Shown piece by piece: positions 1-5,426 of a stretch of 5,426 bases of DNA. The stretch's first letter is position 1. Each line of letters opens with the position of its first letter. The notes under the pieces are model-generated. The model searched no databases. It saw nothing but the letters and a program-made list of their open reading frames with translations, and was not told the DNA's origin. This DNA comes from Nitrospirales bacterium (GTDB lineage: Bacteria > Nitrospirota > Nitrospiria > Nitrospirales > UBA8639): contig JACDDF010000195.1 of assembly GCA_013817135.1 (NCBI GenBank), positions 1 through 5,426 of the forward strand. Direction: 5' to 3'. A program made the translations under genes and the position numbers.

Positions 1-1063
1 GCCCAAGGCCGGTCCCACCCTGACGCTTCGAATAAAATGGTTGAAATACTCTGGAGAGTTCTTCTTTGGACATCCCGCATCCTTCGTCTCGAATACTTAG
101 TGCCACGCCATTGATTCCAGCAGAGACGGCTTCTCCGGTGGCCGGCAGGGACGTCCGCAGGCACTGAATTTCAATATGACCATCAGGCGGGGAGGCCTGA
201 ATCGCATTCAGGAGCAGATTCAAAAGTGCCTGCTTTAATAACTGCTCATGACCCAAGATTTCGAGAAGCGACGATTCCCTCTGTCGATGAATGGTCAGCC
301 GTTTTACTCTGAGGGGATACAGGGCTAAGAGCTCCACATCATCCAACAGTCTTGAGAGGTTCACGCACTGCCGTTCCCGCTTCAATGGCGTGCTCGACGT
401 TAAGAGATTCGAGACCAGCCCATCCAAAGAACGAATGGCCTGAAGTAATTGATCCGCCAGCTCGCGGCGTTCCATGCCGGACTGACGGTCACGCCCCAAT
501 AGAGTGGCAAACCATTCAATACTCGCCAGTGGATTGCGAATATCATGCGCCACCCGCCCGACCTGTTCTCCTATGGCCGCCAAGCGTTGAATCTGCTCCG
601 TCCGTCCACTGAGCGCCTCCTCTTCATATTTGAGGTAACGAACCGTCAGACTGGAGGGGTGATCCAAACCCCCTAACGGACAATCCCAACAGGACACCCG
701 GCCTGCTTTCCATTTCCAGTCGGTAAAGGGAACCGTTGGCCACACGAGGGATGTCCAGAGATCCTGAACGTGCCAATTCATCTTCTTCCAATCGACTCCT
801 CCCATCAGGACATGAGCCTCGTGATTGGCGGTTACAATCCGGCCTTTGCGGTTATAGAGCAAGGCGGGTAACGGAAGACTCTTTACCAAACGATGAAGGT
901 GATGATGCAGTCGTTGCGTTTCCGCATATTTAGCCTCAAGCGCCAGACTGAGGGTTTCACTGGAGATTGTCGGCTCCGTGATAGGGTCGAGCGTCGGCCA
1001 GGACGTTTCCCCGTTTCTCTTGGAACTGAGCGCGATCATCGGTTTAGGATTTAATCGGGACAT
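1..1063 (-). CDS. Soluble PAS-type sensor histidine kinase, C-terminus cut by window edge
   Basis: This gene encodes 354 visible residues; the 3' end lies outside the window. It is a cytoplasmic HisKA/HATPase_c kinase, expected to autophosphorylate on His173 and pass phosphate to a response regulator. Order: a polar N-terminus (1-45), a short coiled segment rich in Q/H (about 45-62), a PAS-like region (about 58-115), an unusual CWDC pair (Cys125, Cys128), the H box VAHDIRNPLASIE (171-183), the N box around NLLLNAIQA (Asn286), the G1 box DEGCGM (326-331), the F-box region VFQPF (339-343) and G2 GTGLG at the cut (350-354). No membrane segment is visible, so it resembles NtrB or FlrB/FleS kinases rather than membrane sensors. 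The ATG at 1063 is preferred because AGGA sits 6 bases upstream; the next ATG (1039) has no ribosome site. The start overlaps the TPR gene by 20 bases, so the two are probably translated from one message. The likely partner is the NtrC-type regulator at 3360-4820 (inference). Probably only the last few residues are missing. Confidence 0.93.
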   Translation of the reverse strand, partial: MSRLNPKPMIALSSKRNGETSWPTLDPITEPTISSETLSLALEAKYAETQRLHHHLHRLVKSLPLPALLYNRKGRIVTANHEAHVLMGGVDWKKMNWHVQDLWTSLVWPTVPFTDWKWKAGRVSCWDCPLGGLDHPSSLTVRYLKYEEEALSGRTEQIQRLAAIGEQVGRVAHDIRNPLASIEWFATLLGRDRQSGMERRELADQLLQAIRSLDGLVSNLLTSSTPLKRERQCVNLSRLLDDVELLALYPLRVKRLTIHRQRESSLLEILGHEQLLKQALLNLLLNAIQASPPDGHIEIQCLRTSLPATGEAVSAGINGVALSIRDEGCGMSKEELSRVFQPFYSKRQGGTGLG

Positions 1064-3122
1064 CGGGTATCCTGGTTGGTGGCGTTTCCTTCGATGACAT
1101 TTCATCCAACACCGCTGTGGCGGCCGAACGGATCGTATGTTCCAATTCCGGAGAACGGGTTTTCAATTCACGGATTTCAGCAAGGAGTGTGGCGGCTTCA
1201 CCGGATTTCCCCATATGTTCGAGCGAGACCGCTAACCGATACTTGGCCCAGGTGTGCAAGGCCGCTGGCACATCGAAGACCAGGACTTGATCGTACAGCC
1301 GCTGGGCTTCGACATAGTCACCTTGATCAAACATGGCATCCCCCAAGCGAAGGACATCGGAAGCCTGGGTGGGTTCGATAGACACCACCTGTCGCATGTC
1401 TTGAACCACTAACTCCATCTGCCCGAGGGCTCGATTGGCGCGTGCCCGATTCCTGAGCACATGGCGTTGTCCCACTTCTCCATCCACATGCTGTAGGGCC
1501 GCCGAGAAATCCCGGATCGCTTCTGCATACCGTTTGTCAGTGAAGGCTTCCATGCCTAGGGCGGTCTCCACCTGCCCTCGCCCTCGGCCCTTGGGAAACT
1601 CCTTGAGGTACGAGGCACCCGCGTCCCGCACCAATGAACCGTTGCCTTGCTCTTGAGCGACCACAACCTGCTGAAGGCGAATCTCTTCCCGGAGCGGACT
1701 CTTGGGGTACTCCTTTATGAGTTGGTCATACCAATGCCAGGCTTCTGCGGGAAGATTCACCTGCTGATAGGCTTGCGCAACCATCAAGAGACGCTCCCGT
1801 TCCAATGGCACCAGCTGAAACGCGTCCTGATGGTCGGCGTGAAACTTGAGTAATGGCACCCAGGCTTTCCGATCATGGAACCAGCGAATCTGATCCTGTA
1901 ACAACGACGCGAGTCGTTCTTGTCCCTCCAGACGACTTACATCCGACGAGGCCACGATAATGAGTCGGGTGAAAGTCTGAACGGCATCAGCGTAATCCCC
2001 TAACGCCTGATAAGCTTGCCCCATCCACAGCAGGCCTTCATCAGCCACGTCGCTTTCAGATGCATGACTTAACGCACCGGCGGTTTCCAGAACGTAATCC
2101 CATGAGAGGGAGAGGTAAATTTCCAAATCTTCGAACCGATGGTAGACCTTGGTCCAGTCCTCCTTGGCATGCTCCTGGGAAACAAACGCCACGACCCATC
2201 TGGTGAGTGCAGCCTGCCCACGTCGACCGGGCTCCTGATCCGGAAATTGGTGTCGGGCATGATCCGCAAAATACAAGGCGAGATAATCATGACCCTCTTT
2301 TCGTAATTTTTCTGATATGTGGTTGAGGGCCCTCCCGGCTGCTTCCTGATGCGGATGGAGATTGACAGTCAACAAAAATCTGGATATCGCCATGGCGGGA
2401 TTTCCTACGGCAATTTCCGTCAATCCATATTGATACGATGACTCCGCAGACTGGCGAATGAGTTCAGGCCTTTCGGCTTCCACCACCCGATACCAATAGT
2501 AGGCTTGCTTCCACGCCTTCGCCATGGCCGTGGCATCGGCCAGCCCCAATGCACCTTTTACGCGATGGCCGCTCCACTTGGGTTCTTCCACCACTCGCTT
2601 GAGGATCAGTGCTGCCTCCAAATATTGCCTATTACTCAGATACCCTAGACCGGCTTCAACCATGACTCCTCCCGCTAAGGGGTGTGCAGGATAGGACCGG
2701 AGGAATTCTTCGAATATCCCGCTGGCTTCTGAAAACCATCCAGCCTCCCAATACACTTCTCCCATGGCACAAAGCGCCCATGGGGCATACACACTATCCG
2801 GATGACTTGTTTTCATGGCCTGTAATCGCTCAATGCGTTGAAAATTTTCTCTGCCTGGTTCATCCGAAGGATCAGGAAGAGAGGCCATGGCCCAACGGGT
2901 CCCTTCTGCAAACTTTCCATCTTCCTGTTCATTCAGATAGGTGGCAAACATGTCTCGCGCTTCCAAGAGTTGTCCCGCCCGCATAGCATCTTGTCCGTGT
3001 TGAATCATCTCTGGCATCACCATGTCGCGGGAAACGTACCAGGAAAATTCAGAACAGGGGCCTCCCATAACCGTGCTGGGCCAGATAACACACGACAGGG
3101 CAATCCAAGTAAATTTCCTCAC
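1044..3122 (-). CDS. Exported TPR-repeat protein of unknown specific role
   Basis: A protein of 692 residues with a likely Sec signal peptide: Arg-Lys at 2-3, a hydrophobic run FTWIALSCVIWP (4-15) and a probable cleavage after VMG near residue 20. The rest is almost wholly alpha-helical repeats of TPR type, recognisable near 37-67, 113-145 (GEVYWEAGWFSEASGIFEEF), 150-182, 218-249, 361-393 (GQAYQALGDYADAVQTFTRL), 444-474, 521-544, 590-622 (GDAMFDQGDYVEAQRLYDQV) and 625-655. The C-terminal tail is Pro/Thr-rich. No enzyme motif is visible, so a periplasmic or envelope scaffold binding other proteins is the family-level inference. The GTG at 3122 is preferred: it gives a compact signal peptide and has GGAG 12 bases upstream. 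The longest reading uses TTG at 3161 (705 residues) with no ribosome site, and TTG at 3140 is also possible. It sits between a response regulator and a kinase and overlaps the kinase start by 20 bases. It may be a sensor partner or an output of that pair; the sequence alone does not tell which. Confidence 0.88.
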   Translation of the reverse strand: MRKFTWIALSCVIWPSTVMGGPCSEFSWYVSRDMVMPEMIQHGQDAMRAGQLLEARDMFATYLNEQEDGKFAEGTRWAMASLPDPSDEPGRENFQRIERLQAMKTSHPDSVYAPWALCAMGEVYWEAGWFSEASGIFEEFLRSYPAHPLAGGVMVEAGLGYLSNRQYLEAALILKRVVEEPKWSGHRVKGALGLADATAMAKAWKQAYYWYRVVEAERPELIRQSAESSYQYGLTEIAVGNPAMAISRFLLTVNLHPHQEAAGRALNHISEKLRKEGHDYLALYFADHARHQFPDQEPGRRGQAALTRWVVAFVSQEHAKEDWTKVYHRFEDLEIYLSLSWDYVLETAGALSHASESDVADEGLLWMGQAYQALGDYADAVQTFTRLIIVASSDVSRLEGQERLASLLQDQIRWFHDRKAWVPLLKFHADHQDAFQLVPLERERLLMVAQAYQQVNLPAEAWHWYDQLIKEYPKSPLREEIRLQQVVVAQEQGNGSLVRDAGASYLKEFPKGRGRGQVETALGMEAFTDKRYAEAIRDFSAALQHVDGEVGQRHVLRNRARANRALGQMELVVQDMRQVVSIEPTQASDVLRLGDAMFDQGDYVEAQRLYDQVLVFDVPAALHTWAKYRLAVSLEHMGKSGEAATLLAEIRELKTRSPELEHTIRSAATAVLDEMSSKETPPTRIPDVPIKS
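1070..1073 (-). promoter_or_regulatory. Ribosome binding site of the histidine kinase gene
   Basis: AGGA lies 6 bases before the ATG at 1063, inside the end of the TPR gene. It decides the start codon, since the in-frame ATG at 1039 has no purine-rich stretch in front of it. Confidence 0.6.
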
Positions 3123-3157
3123 TTTTGTTTTCTGCTCCAACCTACTGAACGTATTCA

Positions 3158-3173
3158 GCAAAAATTAGACCGG
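3158..3173 (-). promoter_or_regulatory. Possible sigma-54 (-24/-12) promoter for the TPR-kinase pair
   Basis: On the minus strand GG (3171-3170) and GC (3159-3158) are separated by exactly 10 bases, and the -12 part reads TTTTTGCT, matching the TTGCW consensus. The -24 block CGGTCT matches TGGCAC only at the GG, so the site is weak, and a bare GG-N10-GC is expected by chance about once per 256 positions. In its favour, transcription would begin near 3146, leaving a leader of about 24 bases with GGAG before the GTG at 3122, and an NtrC-type activator gene lies directly upstream. Confidence 0.3.
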
Positions 3174-3181
3174 AGTTATTC

Positions 3182-3194
3182 TTGCCGAGGGCAA
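3182..3194. repeat. Short inverted repeat TTGCC-GAG-GGCAA
   Basis: A perfect 5-bp stem with a 3-base loop in the gap before the TPR gene. It has no T-run positioned as in an intrinsic terminator. Its role is unknown and it could be chance. Confidence 0.3.
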
Positions 3195-3246
3195 AAATTG
3201 ATCACAGGATTTTCGTTGATAAACCAGGAAGTTTTGGAAGAACAAC

Positions 3247-3272
3247 GACGAGCGGACAATATTGCCGCCGTC
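3247..3272 (-). repeat. Imperfect dyad; possible weak terminator or attenuator downstream of the regulator gene
   Basis: The left arm GACG-GCGG-CAAT, interrupted by two extra A residues (3251 and 3256), pairs with ATTG-CCGC-CGTC. Read on the minus strand, the hairpin is GC-rich and followed by GTTGTTCTT, a broken U-rich tail. That could make a weak terminator for the regulator gene ending at 3360. The CGTC arm at 3269-3272 is shared with the palindrome at 3268-3285, so the two RNA hairpins cannot form together. Confidence 0.3.
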
Positions 3273-3285
3273 AAGGAGTTGACGG
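3268..3285. promoter_or_regulatory. 18-bp perfect palindrome, candidate activator binding site
   Basis: CCGTCAA-GGAG-TTGACGG is a perfect 7-bp inverted repeat around a 4-base centre. It lies about 130 bp upstream of the transcription start predicted from the -24/-12-like element, a usual distance for an enhancer bound by an NtrC-family dimer. Its half-site TTGACG recurs in the gap upstream of the regulator gene. The binding is inference; the symmetry is seen directly. Confidence 0.45.
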
Positions 3286-3359
3286 AATGGTCAGAACCTC
3301 AGGCTGGTTCGGAAAGGGAAGGCGAGAACAGGGTAGGAATGGCCAGGGGCCTTGTATCG

Positions 3360-4820
3360 TTACACGTCAGCCAGATCTTCCGATGGCGCCGCACGTTGTG
3401 CGACCACTTCGGCCAGGGATTTCTTTTTTAACTTTTCAATGAGGGTGGTACGATTAATTTGCAGGAGACGAGCCGCTTTACTTTTGACCCAATTGGTTCG
3501 CTCGAGAGCCTCAAGAATCAGCCGGTTTTCAAATTCCTCAACGGTTCTGGAGAGATCCATCCCGGCCACTGGAATCGCCGCCGGCATGGTGGGGAGATGG
3601 GAAGATGGTAGTCGCCGGATTTTTTCCGGCAAATCTTCCGGGACTATCAACCCGCGCCGTTTTAAAATAGCAATCCGCTCAACAATATTCCCGAGTTCGC
3701 GAACGTTTCCCGGCCAGGGATAATCGCATAAGAGGCTCATCGCGTCCTCAGCCACACCGGTGAGTTCGGCTTTCCGCCGATCATTGAACATCGTCATGAA
3801 ATGCTGGAGTAAAAGCGGGATATCTTCCACTCGTTGACGGAGAGGAGGAACAAGAACCGGCACCACATTTAACCGATAAAACAGATCTTCCCGAAATTGT
3901 TTAGCCGCGACCAGGGTTTCAAGATCCTGATTGGTGGCGGCAATGACACGGGCATCCGATTTATAGGTTCGAGTACCCCCCACTCGTTCAAACGTTCGCT
4001 CCTGGAGGACGCGAAGAAGTTTGACCTGGAGTGGAGGACTTAGATCACCGATTTCATCAAGAAAAATTGTTCCTCCGGTTGCCAGCTCAAATCGTCCGAC
4101 TCGTGACGCCACCGCTCCGGTAAACGCACCTTTTTCATGACCGAACAATTCACTTTCCAATAACGCCTCGGGAATCGCTCCGCAATTAACCGGAATCAGA
4201 CTTCCCCGGTGCCGCGTGCTATGATGATGAATGGTTTGGGCAATTAATTCTTTGCCCGTTCCACTTTCCCCTAAAATAAGCACGGTACTATCGGTATCCG
4301 CCACGCAATCAATTAACTGAAACACCTCTTGCATCACCTGACTGGAGCTAATGAGTTTCCCTAAACTAAATTGCCCCTTGACGGTTTTCTTCAGTTCGAC
4401 ATTCTCGTCCTGAAGACACTTGACCCGCAGGGCGCTGGCAACGGTAGCGCTCAGGACATCCATGGAAAAGGGTTTAGAGAGGAAATCAAAGGCGCCGGCC
4501 TTAATGGCTTTCACCGCCATCTCTACCGACCCATGTCCCGTCATGACGACCGTCACAGGATGATTCGGAAGCTGCATAATGCGCTGAACCAACTCAATTC
4601 CGTTGATGTCGGGGATCATGACGTCGGTCAACACAATATCGAACCGGGCGGACTCGGTCAGAGCCAAGGCATCGCTCCCTGATTCCGTGTCCACGACCTG
4701 ATGCCCTTCCTCCTCAAGCTGCAACTTGATGGACTCCCTCACATCCACCTCATCTTCAACCAGCAGGATCCTGGCAACCTGCTTCGCGGTAACTGATTCA
4801 GCAGAATCGAACACATCCAT
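3360..4820 (-). CDS. NtrC-family sigma-54-dependent response regulator
   Basis: A 486-residue transcription activator with three intact domains. The receiver (about 18-135) has the acidic cluster EDE (22-24), phospho-acceptor Asp66 in VLTDVMIPD, Thr94 and Lys116 in SKPF. The AAA+ domain (about 155-400) has Walker A GESGTGKE (184-191), GAFTGA (231-236), Walker B IFLDE (Asp255, Glu256), sensor I around Asn297, the arginine region [10 protein letters not shown] (309-318) and WPGNVREL (369-376). The GAFTGA loop is the contact to sigma-54, so it should activate sigma-54 promoters by ATP hydrolysis. A Fis-type helix-turn-helix (about 429-469, core [14 protein letters not shown]) binds DNA. The length is usual for the family. 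The ATG at 4820 is chosen over the upstream GTG at 4853 because GGGAGG lies 6 bases before it. It is transcribed towards the TPR and kinase genes. The kinase at 1-1063 is the likely phosphate donor (inference). The target genes, and hence a specific name such as atoC, zraR or flrC, cannot be decided here. Confidence 0.97.
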   Translation of the reverse strand: MDVFDSAESVTAKQVARILLVEDEVDVRESIKLQLEEEGHQVVDTESGSDALALTESARFDIVLTDVMIPDINGIELVQRIMQLPNHPVTVVMTGHGSVEMAVKAIKAGAFDFLSKPFSMDVLSATVASALRVKCLQDENVELKKTVKGQFSLGKLISSSQVMQEVFQLIDCVADTDSTVLILGESGTGKELIAQTIHHHSTRHRGSLIPVNCGAIPEALLESELFGHEKGAFTGAVASRVGRFELATGGTIFLDEIGDLSPPLQVKLLRVLQERTFERVGGTRTYKSDARVIAATNQDLETLVAAKQFREDLFYRLNVVPVLVPPLRQRVEDIPLLLQHFMTMFNDRRKAELTGVAEDAMSLLCDYPWPGNVRELGNIVERIAILKRRGLIVPEDLPEKIRRLPSSHLPTMPAAIPVAGMDLSRTVEEFENRLILEALERTNWVKSKAARLLQINRTTLIEKLKKKSLAEVVAQRAAPSEDLADV

Positions 4821-4826
4821 GAATGG

Positions 4827-4836
4827 CCTCCCTCTC
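4827..4836 (-). promoter_or_regulatory. Strong ribosome binding site of the response regulator gene
   Basis: GAGAGGGAGG ends 6 bases before the ATG at 4820. This near-ideal site fixes the start there and makes the longer GTG-4853 reading (11 extra residues outside the receiver fold) unlikely. Confidence 0.85.
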
Positions 4837-4864
4837 AACTCATGTAAACGCACATCCCGTTGAC

Positions 4865-4902
4865 GCGGTGGTGCGGTGGTGCGGTGGTGCGGTGGTGCGG
4901 TG
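4865..4902. repeat. Tandem repeat, 8-bp unit GCGGTGGT, 4.75 copies
   Basis: Four exact units followed by GCGGTG, without mismatch, in the leader region of the regulator gene and 45 bases from its start codon. On the coding (minus) strand the tract has 24 C, 9 A, 5 G and no T. Such short perfect repeats are prone to copy-number change by slippage. The tract lies outside any credible reading frame, so a change would alter leader length rather than a protein. Confidence 0.95.
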
Positions 4903-4910
4903 AAGGAACA

Positions 4911-4939
4911 TAGCTACCCCATTTGACGGGGAAGGTCAA
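4911..4939 (-). promoter_or_regulatory. Possible sigma-70-type promoter of the regulator gene
   Basis: TTGACC (4939-4934) matches the -35 consensus at 5 of 6 positions. It is 17 bases from TAGCTA (4916-4911), a poor -10 matching only TA. Transcription would start near 4904, at the edge of the tandem repeat, placing that repeat in the mRNA leader. The -35 hexamer is also one of the repeated TTGAC boxes, so it may be an operator instead. No GG-N10-GC element was found on this strand of the gap. Confidence 0.25.
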
Positions 4940-5137
4940 GGGTTGTCTTCCAATTTGACCCAATCGTTGCTGAGTCCCCTCTCCGATCTCCCTGAAACCC
5001 TTGAATGGACCCTGAATCCCAAATAGACGGTCAGAGCCGTTTGGGCAAAAGGTCAATTTAAGAAAAATAAAATACGTTCCGATAAGAATACGTAGGCAAA
5101 AACAGAAGGAACCTTTGACGCACGGTCTCAATCACCC

Positions 5138-5392
5138 ATGGACACGCCACATATTCCACACCCTGCACCCATGCCGATTTTCATTCTCTTTGATACCCAA
5201 ACGGGCTACCTCTATGGTCACCTCTTTGCGACAGGGCCGGAAGATCCTTTTTTGCAGGAAGTCATTGACTGGTGGAGCCATTATTGTTCGAACACCCCTA
5301 TTGGAGTAGATTACCCAGGCGTGACCAAACACCCGCAAATGGCCGGCAATCTTTCCTCTAATTTATCAAGGCAACACCGTCCAAACCGCTAA
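5138..5392 (+). CDS. Small hypothetical protein
   Basis: I do not recognise this 84-residue ORF. The alternative ATG at 5171 gives 73 residues starting MPIFILFDTQTGYLYG, which looks like the true protein start because the first 11 residues are Pro/His-rich and unlike a folded N-terminus. Neither ATG has a clear ribosome site. The sequence reads as a compact soluble alpha/beta protein: a hydrophobic N-terminal strand, an aromatic turn, then an acidic amphipathic stretch with a Trp pair (EVIDWWSHYC), and a polar, basic tail. It has one Cys and no membrane segment, signal peptide or catalytic motif that I can name. Codon choice looks like that of the neighbouring genes, which mildly supports coding. 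It is divergent from the regulator gene, so the shared gap may control both. It could still be a chance frame. Confidence 0.45.
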   Translation: MDTPHIPHPAPMPIFILFDTQTGYLYGHLFATGPEDPFLQEVIDWWSHYCSNTPIGVDYPGVTKHPQMAGNLSSNLSRQHRPNR

Positions 5393-5426
5393 GCCGGACC
5401 GGAAAACCAACATCAGTCCTGACAGG

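Larger units (their letters stand above)
3123..3359. other. Gap between the regulator and TPR genes
   Basis: About 237 bases (198 if the TPR gene starts at 3161) hold the palindrome, the overlapping dyad, the small inverted repeat and the -24/-12-like element listed separately. A further GGCC-AGG-GGCC repeat lies at 3341-3351. No strong sigma-70 promoter and no convincing gene were seen on either strand. Confidence 0.6.
4821..5137. other. Divergent non-coding gap with repeated TTGAC boxes
   Basis: A 317-base gap between the regulator and the divergent small ORF. TTGAC or its complement GTCAA occurs six times (4860, 4923, 4935, 4955, 5052 and 5115), each TTGAC followed by G or C when read in its own direction. 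Boxes 4923 and 4935 form an inverted repeat, TTGAC-N7-GTCAA. There is also a direct repeat of AATACGT (5071-5077 and 5087-5093) next to an AT-rich stretch (5056-5074), and three imperfect CCCTGAA-like copies (4990, 4998, 5010). A reading frame on the minus strand here has no protein-like features and was left out. Confidence 0.55.

Noticed and set aside
3045..3122. Lipoprotein signal in the TPR protein (Cys at residue 23)
   Set aside because: The residues before the cysteine are Gly-Gly-Pro, which do not fit a lipobox; ordinary signal peptidase I cleavage after VMG fits better.
3182..3194. Intrinsic terminator at the small TTGCC/GGCAA hairpin
   Set aside because: The stem is only 5 bp, and no T-run follows it on either strand in the right place.
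2838..3442. Plus-strand frames of 197 and 86 residues across the TPR start, the gap and the regulator end
   Set aside because: They are antisense to two well-supported genes, are rich in Arg/Gly/Ser in the manner of shadow frames, and have no recognisable domain.
1..4820. PEP-CTERM regulatory set PrsK-PrsR-PrsT
   Set aside because: The kinase here is short and soluble, without the long membrane and GAF regions of PrsK, and no exosortase or PEP-CTERM protein is visible. The resemblance is limited to a kinase, an NtrC-type regulator and a TPR protein lying together.
4835..5131. Minus-strand 98-residue frame upstream of the regulator
   Set aside because: It runs through the tandem repeat (8-bp units shift the frame at each copy), overlaps the regulator's ribosome site and shows no protein family signal.
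5132..5338. Minus-strand 68-residue frame opposite the small ORF
   Set aside because: It is the reverse shadow of 5138-5392, with less protein-like composition.

Overview
The window looks like a chromosomal segment from a Gram-negative-type bacterium of moderate GC content. It holds a sigma-54 enhancer-binding response regulator, a cytoplasmic NtrB/FlrB-like histidine kinase and a large exported TPR protein. The style of the kinase H-box region and of the regulator's Fis helix would fit Nitrospirota or deltaproteobacterial lineages. That placement is an impression from the protein sequences, not a demonstrated assignment.

Layout, right to left, because the three main genes lie on the minus strand. 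(1) 5138-5392 (+): a small unrecognised ORF, divergent from the rest. (2) 4821-5137: a 317-base non-coding gap with a 38-bp tandem repeat of an 8-bp unit (GCGGTGGT), six TTGAC/GTCAA boxes and a possible sigma-70 promoter. (3) 3360-4820 (-): an NtrC-family response regulator with an intact receiver, AAA+ domain (including GAFTGA) and Fis-type helix-turn-helix. (4) 3123-3359: a gap with an 18-bp perfect palindrome, an overlapping imperfect dyad and a GG-N10-GC element that could be a sigma-54 promoter. (5) 1044-3122 (-): a secreted protein of about 690 residues built from TPR-like helical repeats. (6) 1-1063 (-): a soluble PAS-type histidine kinase, overlapping the TPR gene by 20 bases and cut by the window edge just after its GTGLG motif.

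The simplest reading is a two-component pair whose kinase and regulator genes are separated by a gene for an exported TPR scaffold. The regulator would act at a sigma-54 promoter in front of the TPR-kinase pair, giving a self-reinforcing circuit. The domain content and gene order are seen directly. The partnership, the promoter and the operator are inferences. No RNA genes, CRISPR arrays, insertion sequences or transposase genes were seen.
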